Assembly (NCBI GenBank): GCA_032173965.1
Contig: CM063288.1
Span: 12,380,501 to 12,444,500 of the forward strand
Direction of reading: 5' to 3'
Source: Sitta carolinensis
Lineage: Eukaryota > Chordata > Aves > Passeriformes > Sittidae
Length of the DNA stretch: 64,000 nucleotides
Shown: positions 11,327 through 24,000 of the stretch, one piece after another
Position numbering within the stretch: the stretch's first letter is position 1
Layout of the letters: each line of letters begins with the position of its first letter
Translations under genes and position numbers: made by a program
Notes under the pieces: generated by a model
Told to the model about the DNA's origin: nothing
The model's database searches: none
The model's input: the letters and a program-made list of their open reading frames with translations, nothing else

Positions 11327-14300
11327 GGGAAGAAAACATAATGCAAGAGGAAAGACAAGATCCAAAATCATATAAAATTCTTACCTGGGTTCATCAAACC
11401 AAACTTGAAAAAAAAAAAACCTAAAGTTTTTTTTTTTGTTTTGTCTGAATATGACTGTTTTCTTCCTTTTAGCTTTTGTTCTTTATAGAACTACACAGTA
11501 ATATATGAGAGCAATATATGACAGTTTCCACAAAATTAACTTAACAAAAATAGCAGGCACTATTAATGGTGTGAAAAGCAACATAACACTGTCAAGGCTA
11601 ACTATGAATATACTGTGGGGGAGGTGGGGAGCAGAAATCCCTACATTCCTAAATCCAAAAAGTCAAGGCACAAAGTTGGAGGTGCACAATTGGAAAAGGC
11701 GGAAGAGCTAAAAAGACAGTTTATAATGCACTACAGCTCCAGAATGAAGACACCATGTTACCCAAGTGAAACTAAAATCCACTGACAAACTGTATTTCTG
11801 TATTATACGTTTTATCTATTCAATCTCAAACCTTTTATTATTAGAAGTTAAACTTCTTTTACAAACATATTAGCAAATCACTTTCCAGGTATAGGGTATA
11901 CATTTTCCACAAATAAAAAGCCATCTAGTGCATTTGTATTTAATAAAATACCAACTGAGAAAAATTACCTGACCATTTTGCTTACAGCTGGAAATTTCTA
12001 CAGCCTGCTGCCATTCAGAACCAGCAAGAAACTTTGATTTTGGTTGGTCTGAGATTAATTAAATCGAATTATTCTATTATTTACTGAGTTTATTTTTAGA
12101 AGGAAAACAACCTCTATCATCTCCTCTAATGCAGTCATGTTCAGGAAGACACATAGACTTTAATGCTTGTTTATCAGCTCACTTCAATATCAAGTTTCAC
12201 ATCCGCCAAAAAAACAGGCGCATAACCATGGTACAAACCAGTTATTTAACTAAAATTAAAGCAATAAAAGAAACATCACAACTCCAGTGGAATAAAACGT
12301 TACCAAGAAGGGCAAACGAACCCACATATGCAGAGTTTGTGTGTGTTGAAGTTTTAAAGAGCAAAAGGCTATCAAAAGGAGAAAGTACTACAAAATTATA
12401 AAAGGCTATTTATAGGCTTCATGTCATGCTACTATTTAATCACACTGCTATTTATGCTTACTCTCATGCATTTACCTCCTCTAAGCAAGAACAAAACTTC
12501 AAATGCAGTTTAATCACCTGCATGTCAAGGGCCCTCAAATGCATTTACTTAGTCCTCTGCTGCTCCCAAGAACTTTCTTTCATCCTACCAAACTGATTCC
12601 CTGCTAGGACACAAGCACACACCTCCTGCCACAAACCAGTGTGGGAAGGGCCCATCAGCCCTGATGATTCCTCACCAGTAATCAGACTATCTCTTATTCT
12701 TCCTTGTAAGACAACCAGAGGTCTGGAAGGATCCTGCAAAAATATTTTCTCTGTCACTAGAACCACAGTATTGTTCAAATTCCCCCTGGAGCCTCTCCAC
12801 TGTGCTGCAGCTGAGAGCACACAGCTATGTCTCAGCTGAGAGGCTGGGGGCAAGTTCAGATTTTCCCCTAGCACAGCTCTAAATGCCAACTTGATTGTAA
12901 CCACAGCCCAATACTGAAGTCCACACATCACCACTGCAAATCTTCTCCAACTTTGGTAAGAAAGACTGGACCAAATTTTTTTTTACTTCTCAAAAAGCCT
13001 AATCCTAAGAAAACCATGCTGTCAGATTACGTATCTAGTCAATAAACTCTAAGTAAGTGTAACACAAATTAACTTTTCCACTATATTGCCTTTAACTGAC
13101 ATCTACTTCTTCATAATAAATAATCCAGCCACTATAATTGCTCTCAGAAGAAGTCATAACCCAGTGATTAATTTAGTTTTCTATGCCAGAGAATCATACT
13201 GCTTGAACAGAAAATTACTGTTAAAAATGAACTTATGCTAGTTTACTGCTTAACTGTATACAGAAAAGACCTCCATGTTCTAGCCCTTAATCTTTTTTCA
13301 ATATAATAAAACTAAGGACATAGCACTTTTTTTCTCTTTGAAGCCAAAGCGCTAAAGCTGCAGCCTTGATTTAAGAGTCTTGTATGCAAACTAATTCACC
13401 TTTCAACACACAGCATCTTTACAAAATAGCAAAAACCCTGTTTGGGCAGTCTCTTCCACGATATTGCAGTTAACAGAGATTACAGCAAGAGAACAGAAGC
13501 AGTTATAGCCTCCGGGCTGTTAGAAACCAGAAGTTTGCAGGGCTGTCCTATTTTCCCTGCAGTGAATTCTCAGCTGCCCCAGGCAAGTGCTCAGTTCCCA
13601 GCCCCACCTCTCAGCCAGGGGCTAAGCAAGGCAGCAGGTCTGAATGACGGATTTGAACCAATTCCCTCAGTGCTCTCAGTTCTCCTTTAATTCTACTGAA
13701 AAAGTATTTTATGTTATAATGTGTGATTATGTTGGATGTCTCTCTGTTTCAAATTCGTAACAAACATTGGAAGCATGTGGCAGCCTATGAAAACCAGACA
13801 GCAGAGAGCCAATGAAAGGCTTAGTGAGCCCGTCTGCAGCAAAGTTGGCAAACTATAAATACCAGAAAGGAACTTGATAGTCAAAATTAAAAGGTAATGT
13901 AAACCTGCAAGAAAAACCAAACATCTTGCAATTTCCAAAAGCATGTAAAGAAACACACACTTCAAATAGCCAATGTGCAATGACAGCGTAAGAAACAGTC
14001 ACAGTGTAAAACTTACCCTGCTACCATATTTGTTATTTTTATAAAAGGGGTAACATTCTGACTCCAAAGCTACTGGAGAAGCAACTCAGTGACACAAGTC
14101 TGTGTACTTTTATGATAGTAGACCTTCAACATTTGGAAATTCACACTAGTTTTATGCAGACATGCTGATGCTAAACCATTATGAAAGATGGCAATAACTC
14201 CTTGATCATACTGAACATGGAAATTGTGCTGCAGTCCTTAAATCTAGGACACAACTACATCCTCAGGTGTAATTATGACTCAAGTCAAACAAAGCAGAGG

Positions 14301-16558
14301 ACTTGTCAGTAGACAAATTTCTGCCCAGCATTTCTGTTCTTAAGGATTTCTATGACCCATATTTGCAGTGTGAACTGCTCTGTGGCGATGCAAATCTCTG
14401 ACAAATGAACTCTGAAATTCCTCCAAGCCTGCAGAGCCAAAAAACTTCAAACCTCTTTACAGAAATCATAAATGTAAGTGTCCCAACAGCGAAAAAGATC
14501 TGCAGAATGTACCCAGATTTCCCAACTCCTTATCTTTTTGGTAAAGGTAAGAATAAAGATTTTTGGCTGTTGTCTACAAAAGCAGTGGAAGGGAAGCTGC
14601 CAGCAAGTACAATCACCACTTCCTTAAACACCTTTCCTTTAAATCCATCATTAAACACTTTTTTTTCTGCTCTACTGCCAAGCAGTCAACATTCTAGGTC
14701 AGATTAATTTCTCTTTTCTAAAAGGGAACAGAAACTACAGTGGAAGAAAAAGATTAAAAAAGTCGCAACCTCTCAAAGTACAGAGCACAAATAACTATCT
14801 GTCCAGTGCTGCCCTCTGAACAACACCATGTGCAGAGGTTGTTGATGGTCAAAGGAAGGAACATCTTGAATTTAACCTGGGGTCAGCCTGGGCTAGCCCC
14901 AAATTACTGGCAGTCCTTAGAAGAAATGTCACCATTAGATCAGGTGTGATTATTTGCTGCTAGTGCTACTTTGAACAAATGAGAAATCTTACCGTCAAAA
15001 AAAATTCAATTCAGTAACCAAACCTCAAAAATAATGAATGAAGTAAGTTTTGAGAAAAGTTTGGCTGAGTTTTCCAAAAGCTCTCAAGAGCTTTCTCAAC
15101 ACATTTATGTTTTATATAAAGGAAAATAAAGTTCTAAAATTTTCCACTACCATTCTAGCTTATGTTCAGAGTTCATTAACTCACAAGAAAAAGCTCAAAA
15201 GGTATCAACACAGGCTTTCAGAAAAATGAAAACAAGATAGAATAATGAATATTTGAGTTATCTTTATGAATACCATTATGGTCGAAAACCAGCCCATTAA
15301 GCTGATAATATGAAAAATACAAGTTTTTCCAATATACTTTCTTGTTTCATGAAGACACATCGTCTCCCTTGGGAAAATCATTCTATAAAAATCTGACATG
15401 AAAAGCAAGATTTTTTTGTCTTAGCAAGTATGTTGTGATTCCTGACAGAAATAACAGATAACAATGGACAGTGGAGATAGCACACTATTAAGCTGAATAT
15501 AAAACACAAAACTATTAAGTTTATATTTTTAGACATTTAAATGAGGTCCTTTAAAAGTCATTAGGCATCATTAGGTAAGTTAAGTAATACATTAATTAAA
15601 TAATCTTAAAATAGCCTGGCTCTTGTCCTGTTGTTTTCCATGGAAAAGCAGGTACAAACATGGGTCAGATTCACAGGCTGATGGTTACTGATTCACAGGT
15701 TGATGAGGTAGCAATGTTGAGACTACGAAGGTAATAACTCATTAATGAAACCATCAGTTCTGTACTATTCACTTCCTTCAAATACTCCAGATCTCTTCCA
15801 TGTATGTTCTTTCCCTCTCAAGGAGCTAACAGTCCCCCTTCTAACTATTCAATTTCCTTCATCATTCAAATCCTTCCCTACATTTTGTCCATTTCTCTAA
15901 TCCCATTTCAATTTTCCTCTGGCTTACTCCAAACCCTACTCCTTTAGGGTGGGTACAGATGATGGAACAGCAACAGAAATCACAAGAATGTCCCCAAAAC
16001 GCACAGATAATCAAACAGGTTCCACGTGAAGGCAAGAAGAAAAACTAGCCAAGAACCACTCCCAAGTCTGCTTCCAAGGTTAATACAGATGCCAGGTACA
16101 TCCACAGTCAGAGTAACAGCACAGGGGTCTGATGCTTTCCATGTGGCTATGAATGGAAGGGACGGATGGCAACATAATCACATATGCAGCCTGACCAAAA
16201 ATCATTAAAAGGCTTTTAAATTTCACACATTTTAACACGTGGTACAGAAAGATTTCCACATTATTACAAAAATCCATGAAGAACCTGCAGAGTCAAGTTA
16301 TTTCACCCTAACAGTCTCCTACACACATATATTTTGACTTAAATCGCTTTTATTTTTCTATCATCTTCAACAACAAAATTAATTCAAGCTTGTAATGCTT
16401 AGGGATAACATCCTTCAAAAAACCCCCAAACTTTCATAACAGAAGACCCAGATGGAAAACTGATTAAGTACAGGTTTATTCTCAACATGCACAAACATAT
16501 TGACAGTGATGTAACTTTTCTGATATGTAAAAAGAGAAGAAAGCTTTGTCTATCTATC

Positions 16559-16651
16559 AAGCTGGACTTGGATATCTAACTGGATAGATAACTAACTTGG
16601 ACTTGATGATCTTCAGAGATCTTTCCAACCTAAAAAATTCTAAGATTCTAA
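16559..16651 (+). mobile_element. CR1 LINE 3'-end fragment
   Basis: The segment from about 16,595 reads TTGGACTTGATGATCTTCAG, then CTTTCCAACCTA, and ends ATTCTAAGATTCTAAG. This matches the conserved 3' end of avian CR1 LINEs, including the terminal 8-mer repeat, with some mutations. The preceding 35 bases look like a local partial duplication of the same stretch (GCTGGACTTGGATATC). The element is a short 5'-truncated copy with no coding capacity. Confidence 0.8.
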
Positions 16652-17320
16652 GTGTGAACAGACAGATGATAAAAGATTACACTCATCTTCTCTTTACAGT
16701 AAAATAATTGTACGAAGCGCACCGAGAAGGATCAGTCCACCAACACACAAATGAAGATGGCATTGAATGATGACAAGCTCTCTGACTCAGCACATCTGCA
16801 CCGCTCCTCTTGAGCACTGTGTTTAGAAACTGTTCATTCATGTGCCCCTGCAGTCAGGCCCAAATGGTTTTCTCACAACTCTTTCCTTAGGCACTCTGTT
16901 GTAATTAACCTCAGCTTCCCCAAACTACACCTATAGCATCCCAGAATTAAAAGGCCACAGAAGAGGGATATACGGCAGGATATGGAAGGTGCACATTAAC
17001 AAAGAAAACCAAGCAACTGGCTTTTGCTATTTTCCAAGTCTATTTTCCACACTTTCCCCTGCTGCCAGCTCTGCAGCACAGCCCAGGTCCCCTAGAAGCA
17101 GCTGCAGGAGCCACAGGTGGAAGCAACAGGAGTGCTGGTCTACAGCAAGGGTCTCTCTGAACAGTGGTACTATGCTTATCTGAGGACACAAAACTTGTCC
17201 CCACACTCCCAGAAATGCTCAGAAGAGACATTTTCCAAAAATGAAGATGCTAGTATCACACAAACAACAGTCACCACACTCACCAATGAGACACAGTCAC
17301 TTTTTCTCTAAACCGCAAGA

Positions 17321-17975
17321 TGTAGGGGACCAAAAGGCAAAAATGGTTCAGGCCTGGAAAGTAAAAATCAAACCAGGAGAGACATCCCTCTGAGACCAAA
17401 GTGGGAAGTGCCTTCTGCCATGAGGTCTCTGTAAGCACAAGCTTATGTGTTGAATCTTATTGGCTGTCATAATTGGTGCCACTCAAAGTGGCTTGGTTCA
17501 GCCCTCTTCTCTCTAGTTCAACCCCCAGTTGCCTTATATGTACCTCCCCTAGCATGTTCTCCCCTTCCCTGAGCCCCATTGGTCCCAGTTTGCTGCAGTA
17601 TTCCACCCCTTGCTCCACCCCTGCTAACCCTTTGGTCAGCCAGCTGGCTGCCCCTCCGCTGCACCAGTTTTACCTGTCCCCATTGGCCTTTGACCCTCAG
17701 ATCCACCCCCTCATTCCTATATAAAACACCCATGTTCTCCCCTCCATTTTGTCCTTCTCTCTGGATTTCCCTGAGGCCGATAAAGTGCTCTTGGATCTCT
17801 GCATTGAGACCCGTCCTTCTGCCTCTATCGTCAGCTACTTCAGTAAGCGTTTTTTGGACTCTGCACCTGCGGGTCGCTTGCAAGTTCGCTGAAGCCAACA
17901 GCGCTTCAGCAAGACACTCACCAGAGTATCACAGATGAGACTCAGTTCTCCTGGGGACCCAGGTCTTTCACTACA
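17321..17975 (+). mobile_element. Solo LTR of an endogenous retrovirus (655 bp)
   Basis: The element begins TGTAG and ends CTACA, a perfect 5-bp terminal inverted repeat of the TG...CA type. It has a pyrimidine-rich U3 with several ATTGG (inverted CCAAT) boxes near 17459, 17577 and 17679. A TATA box, CTATATAAAA, lies at 17717-17726, and GATAAAG at 17779-17785 is a possible poly(A) signal variant. No primer-binding site, internal retroviral sequence or second LTR follows, so it is a solo LTR. The immediate flanks (GCAAGA and ATAAGT) are not an obvious target duplication. It is antisense to PTPN4. The family is not assigned; the layout is compatible with an ERVK-like LTR. Confidence 0.8.
17717..17726 (+). 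promoter_or_regulatory. TATA box of the solo LTR
   Basis: CTATATAAAA is a near-consensus TATA box about two thirds of the way into the LTR, as expected at the U3/R boundary. It sets the plus orientation of the element. Confidence 0.7.
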
Positions 17976-18007
17976 ATAAGTAATTTAAATCAGGGCCTTG
18001 GGAAATT

Positions 18008-18065
18008 CAGTACTTTCCAAACTGCATTGGTAAACTCAGTACTTTCCAAACTGCATTGGTAAACT
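18008..18065 (+). repeat. Exact 29-bp tandem duplication
   Basis: The unit runs from CAGTACTTTCC to TGGTAAACT and occurs twice head to tail without a mismatch, at 18008-18036 and 18037-18065. It starts 33 bases past the LTR end. Perfect identity suggests a recent slippage or repair event, or an assembly artefact. Confidence 0.95.
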
Positions 18066-21000
18066 CAGTTAGCAACGAGCTTCCTCTTAACAAAGATGCA
18101 CAGAACAGCCCAGGATAGCAAGGCTCACCAAGTGTAGAGCACCAAACCAAAACCACTGGTTTCTTAATTCAGTTTTCCCAGTTATGTATTTCTGAAACAG
18201 TGGATCAGTGACAGAGATGAACAATCTAGGCCATATTATGAAGAGGCAAAAAACTTCAACCCACAAAAAGGAAAGTATTCAGACGCTGAAACTACATTTT
18301 TCAACAGATTAAAAAATGAGATCTGAAGCCACTACATTTGCATTATGATTATGCTGAGCACTCTGTCAGACCAAGTCCAGATAGAATTGATCCTTCTGAA
18401 TTCCAGCCACTACACCAGCAGCATTAGTAGCACTGATTTCAGGACAAGTACACTTGAGCAAGTGTCTGTTGCCATGGGCAGACACATATGGAGCAGTCAC
18501 CCACATACAATCATGTAGTTGTTGAAATGGGATGACAACAAGAGAATTCAACAGTCTCAGAACTGTCAGCACACTAACCCAAATGATAACAATCATGAAA
18601 TTGTTAATACCTTCTGTGGAAAGATGTGACAAAAAAATACAATTTGGAATTGTGTCAAATCACAGGAAACAGATCCTGGTGACCCATGACTGGAAACTTC
18701 AGTAGCTCCAGGAAGTTGCAGAGTAAAAACAAACAGATGAATGAGCCCCGTTACAGTCCAGTAAAGGCTTTCCAAGTTTTGGCTTTGTCCAGTGCTGTAG
18801 AGGTCTTCTCCTCAGAAATCAGTCTTAGCTGGTACAAAGCTGGAGTTTGCAAAACCAGAGAAAAAGTGATAGAGCTCCAGATGGATCACACAGTTACTGA
18901 ATTGAGCCTGCCAAGAATATGCACTGCCCATGGAACAGTGGGTGGCCAGTGCTGTGCACTATGACTCCTGCAGCATCAGTCAATGGCAGGGTGTCTCAAG
19001 CTGAAGAGTATCTGAAGGGTTCTTCCATTCTGACGAGACAAATGTATCAAGGCTTGTCCTTTCCAGATGCAGAAACCGGTGTCAGGATGCTCTTGCAACT
19101 TCGTAAGAATGACGAACATGATGTTTTATGTACGTCACAGAGAGGGGCAATGGTAAAGACCTTAATACCACCACCACATTATCCTCATGAAAAGTAGCTC
19201 CCACTCTCCCAGAACCAGCACAGCATGCTTATTTACCAGGTCACCCAAAAATCTCTAAGGGAGCTTCTCAGCAGCTAAGAGCATGAAGAATCTACAATGT
19301 CCATATGAGATTTTGCTGTTCTCAAATTCTTAAAGCTAGAGTCCAGAGTGCAGAAATCCCTGTTATTTAACACAAAATCAGCAAGAAGCTAGTGTCTGCT
19401 AGTGACAGGCAGGCAGACTGCTATGAGCTATTCTGATTCTTCATGAAGGATGTAACATAAGCATTATTAAATAACAGACGTGTCCATCTGTCCTCTGGAA
19501 GTATATAAAGAGGAACACAAATTAGAATTTCTTCACAGTCTTAGATCATCCGCCTTTCTGTAAGAAAATCTGCTGAAAAAAACAGAGAGAAATGAAAAGG
19601 TGCCAACTAGACTGAACAAGTGCTGACAGAGCTCATGTAAGTGCAGAAAAATCTCATCTAGCTCTCAAGAAATCCAAAATAAGTAACTCAAGAGCACATA
19701 CACCCAAACCTACAGCTTATGTATACTTTGTGGTAGGCTTTGTTTTTTAACAGGTATATAGGCTACACTACATGAACATCTGTCACACAGTGGTCACTAT
19801 GGCAAAATAACTCAAAGTCTATGACCAACCACTAATATTTTTGCCACTATATATTCTATTAAGCCACTTTGTAAGATTACTGTAATACTCCTCTGAAACA
19901 TGATAAGGGATGATGTTGGTAGCTGGAGTAGGAGTAGCCATGCCACTATTACAAAGCAAGTTTTAATACCATTACAAATCTGGTTCTTACATCTCATCTT
20001 GCAGTTCCACAGACTGATGAATTTTTAGTCTCAACCACAAGGGATGAGAAAAGTGTTAAAATTGTAGGTGTTTGAACATTTATCTAAAATTCACTTTTGT
20101 AGTTAGCTTGTTTTCCTGTTTTGTTGGCTTCACTAAGAAGTTTCTTTCAATTTTCTATTGAATATGATTGAGAGTTTAAGAGAATAAAAAATTGCTTTTG
20201 AGAGTAACTATATCAGAGTTAAAGATGATCAGAGAGTTATTACTTAAATGCCTGCTTTCAGAACATTTACAGATAAAAACACAACACCTATGAAAAGTAT
20301 ATGAAATCTAGGCAAGGCAACAGAAGATAAACAGCTGAAAATTTGTCAGCAACATTTAAGTAAAGAGAACATAACCATTGTTTCTACTGGCAGCAATTCA
20401 AGAAAAGTATTACCTGAGAAATCTCAGAGCAACTCCTGAATGAAAATCATGCCTTCCTTTCAACTGGGCAAAAAGAACAGTGATTAAGGGCTTATGGAAA
20501 AGAGCAGGCAGTAGGATCCATGTTATCAGCAGGCACCAGCAATACAGAACTGATACAGGCTAAAAAGACATTACACAACTAGTGAGAACAGGAGGAAGTT
20601 GATGGAAGAGCTCCCAGAGGAGTGCTGCCAGCCTGATGACATGGGCATCAGATCCTCAAATGTACACATAATAAAGCCGTAGGATATTCTGGGAGAAGAT
20701 CTAGAGAGGAACCCACAAAACGTCATATTTATTTACACCTTATGTGCCACAAACAGTTTGCTTCCATTTCCAATTTGGGACTATACTTCAAGACATTGGA
20801 ATTTGATGGTTCACTTTCATCAGGGCAGTACATCAATTCCTGGTATTAAACTTTGGAGAATGACCTATTTACTGACAAAAACCAATACTGCATGATCATG
20901 TGTAGCCTGAGTGAGCTCATGTCTGTTTCAGTGCATTAAGCTCAGATTCTTGTTTTACTTCATAGCTCAATCTTTGAGAGAACCAAGTGTAGATTTTTTT

Positions 21001-24000
21001 TCATGCCAGAAACAAATGGAAATTTGGAAAGTCAATAATTGGGATTATGATAGCCAGAAAGAAGGCATGGACAAGACAATGAACAACAGTTCATATGACT
21101 GACCAGAGGTTAACTAATATCATTCCTTTCTGAAAGGCTGTACACACGAAGATGCAGAAATTGTCTCCATGGTGTGCATCACGATGTTGAACAATGCCAC
21201 TTTTTCTCTTATTTTTATCCAAATAAATACAGGAATAGAGGGAACATAATATATATGAATTTTTAAGAACAACAAAAAGATACTCTTACATTAGCTGTTT
21301 TGAGACTTCAACACGTGCAGACACACCATTATATACGGGCTTGGAACAAGTCTATTTACATGGAAGCAGGCAGAATTGCATTTAGAAGGCAATTCATGGT
21401 TTTTGTGCACTTTAACCTAAGTGCAGGTTTGAAAATGATTGCATTTGCAGGTAACTTAAATTCAGATGCATATTTCACCATATCAGCATCAGTTTAGTAT
21501 CTGTAGAATAAAACTAACATCTCCCAAAAAAACATAGAAACAAGAAAAAAAAAAACACTGAACACTTTTATGCTGTTATTAATAACTTGACTGCAACATA
21601 ATGAAGTGCATCTCTGCAGACTTAGGAGAAGGAAGGGATTATTTAGGCATTTGTTTGCCAAGAGCATCTTATGATTGATTTCAGGGTCATGAAATATCTT
21701 CTTGTCAAGATAGCTGGTCACTGCGGGAAAGACACTATGAAAGCAGATTAGGTTGCATTAAAATTTTTTTGTTACCAATAATTCTACCAAAATAGCTTAA
21801 GGTTTTCAAATTTCACAATAAGCAGGGACCATACTGTACTGACTTGGACAACTACCAATTTAAATTTTGTTTTTTATCTTTTACATGTCTAACCCAAACA
21901 GCTTATCAGTCTAAACCTCACAGTAATTATTTTATGGGTATGTACAAATGACAGTACAGGTTTAACTAATGATGCCCACACAAATGATCCAAGTAGGAGG
22001 TTTTCATCCTATCCTGAGGGCAACAGGCTCCACCTCCCGTGCACACTGAGAAATGGAGGCTTTCTATTTATGTTGTTATTGACCACTTATTCTAAGAAAG
22101 AGATAAACAAGGCGCTTTGGAAAATATGTTGAGCAGTAAGGGGGAGAGGTAGAGAGGTTAAGGAAAAAAGCAGCAGAGATCAGGATTTCCAGAAGTAGGA
22201 TGTGACAATACCACAGACAGCTAGACTTCACTCTGACAAACTCTTTATTTTGACATAACCTGGCAGTGTCAGCTAACACAGCATTCGTGACCCACTCCTG
22301 AGTCTGGCCTCTTGCTTCCAGCCTTGCATCATCCTCTCCCTACTGCTGACATAGCCATTTGTACAGCCATATGGTAAACCAGAGTGGGGAAATAAGAAGC
22401 AAGACAATTTTGGCAAAATTATTCTTCAGTCAGACCAATTCCCCAATATGACTCACTTTTGCAGCGGCAAAAGCACTGCAGCAGCACAAGGAGGGCAGCA
22501 GGTGGCCATGAGGAGAGGAAGGCATCCTTCATGGTCAAAACAATGAAGAGTAAAGGTATTAGCATCCAGCCAAGTGAATACCAGCCATTCATTTTGTTAA
22601 AAGTCATTTCAAGAAAAGAACAAATGGGTGGAAATGAGTGAAAAGGTGAGGAAAATGTGAAGATAAATTCAGAACTGAAGCTTTCCACTGTGTATTTCCT
22701 GAATCTGGGGCAGAACACAACCAGACAAAATGGGGTGATAACTAGAATCATTGATGGCATATTTTCTTTTTTTTTTAAATGATGAAGCTAAAGCAAGTGT
22801 TTCATGTGAAGAAAAAATCTAAGAAAGTGAGCAAATTAAAAAGGGATTAAGAATGATGGCAAATGGAATGGAAGGAGATAAAGGAGCAAAAACAGAGGGG
22901 CAATCACAAAAAAACAAACAGCACAATCTTCCTTGAAGCACTGGAAACCAGAAATTTCACATATTCCCCATCATTTCTATAGCACTTACGAACTACCAAC
23001 AATACAACTACAACTTTATTAAAGAAACAAAGCACACATTAAACCTGTTAACTTTTATATGTCAGTGCTGAAATAATGCCTTTCTTTCTGCATTTTTCCA
23101 AATCATCTTATATGCCTACCTGAAACTGTTGCATCATTTCCCTACTTATCTGCTACAAATTTCCCTTAAAATTTCCTGCATTATTTAGGTCCCTTTCACC
23201 ACAGAACACACAAGGACTTGCATACAATACAGCAAACAATGACAGTGAAGAATCATTGGGAAGAAACAAGTGGCATGTGATTTGTTTTGTCGTGTCTGAA
23301 TCATTAATTTGTATTTTGTTTCAGGAGGTGCCAGGGGAAAGATTAAGACTGTAGTGTTAATGCAGACAATTCTGAAAAGGTCAAGTTCCCCAAAACACTA
23401 TGAAAATTCAGCAATAAAATACAGCCAAAGACATAACATGACAGAGGTGATAGAGATTGACAGAAAACTACTCTAAAGGGCTCCCTGTACTGTTTCATCT
23501 GGAGGCGGTGCAACGTCTGGCATATCAAACAAAATTGAATGGTAGTTACCAATGCAGACACCAAGAGTTTTACTGAAGCTGTACTTAAATACAAAAAGAA
23601 ACTGAACAGAATACATACACCCTGAAGTGCTAAATCTGACCTAAACCCCTATTTTTGTTTGTGCATTAAGAGGTCTTCAAAAGTACGTGGCTTAATACAA
23701 TCCATAATGAGCAGCAAGACCCATCTTACTGTGTATGTACTGGTAAAAGACTTGCACAGAACCTGGTATTTGCTGCACTTTCATCTTCAAATTTATATAC
23801 TCAGTAGGCGTACAAAAAAATATCTCCTTTTATCCAATGATCTCAGCATTTTACTGGGAAACTATTTCTCATTTATAAAGGAATAGAACAAGATGCAGAA
23901 AACCAAGTAATTTGCCTGTCATTACACTGTGAGTCAGTGGCAGCAGCCCACACTGGTCATACATCTCTTGCTGTTCTTATCAGGTACTGGCATTAGAATA

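Larger units (their letters stand above)
843..17320 (-). other. PTPN4: PTPN4 intron 1, 3' segment
   Basis: This is AT-rich noncoding sequence between exon 2 and the first LTR. The open frames inside it are short, mostly under 130 codons, and resemble no family I know. Contents I can support are A tracts at 1999-2019 and 11274-11326, a CpG-dense islet at about 10,320-10,510 and a CR1 3' end at 16,559-16,651. I see nothing else identifiable. Confidence 0.75.

Noticed and set aside
17518..17938. Frames of 119 and 126 codons on both strands
   Set aside because: They lie inside the solo LTR and read its pyrimidine-rich U3. No known product.
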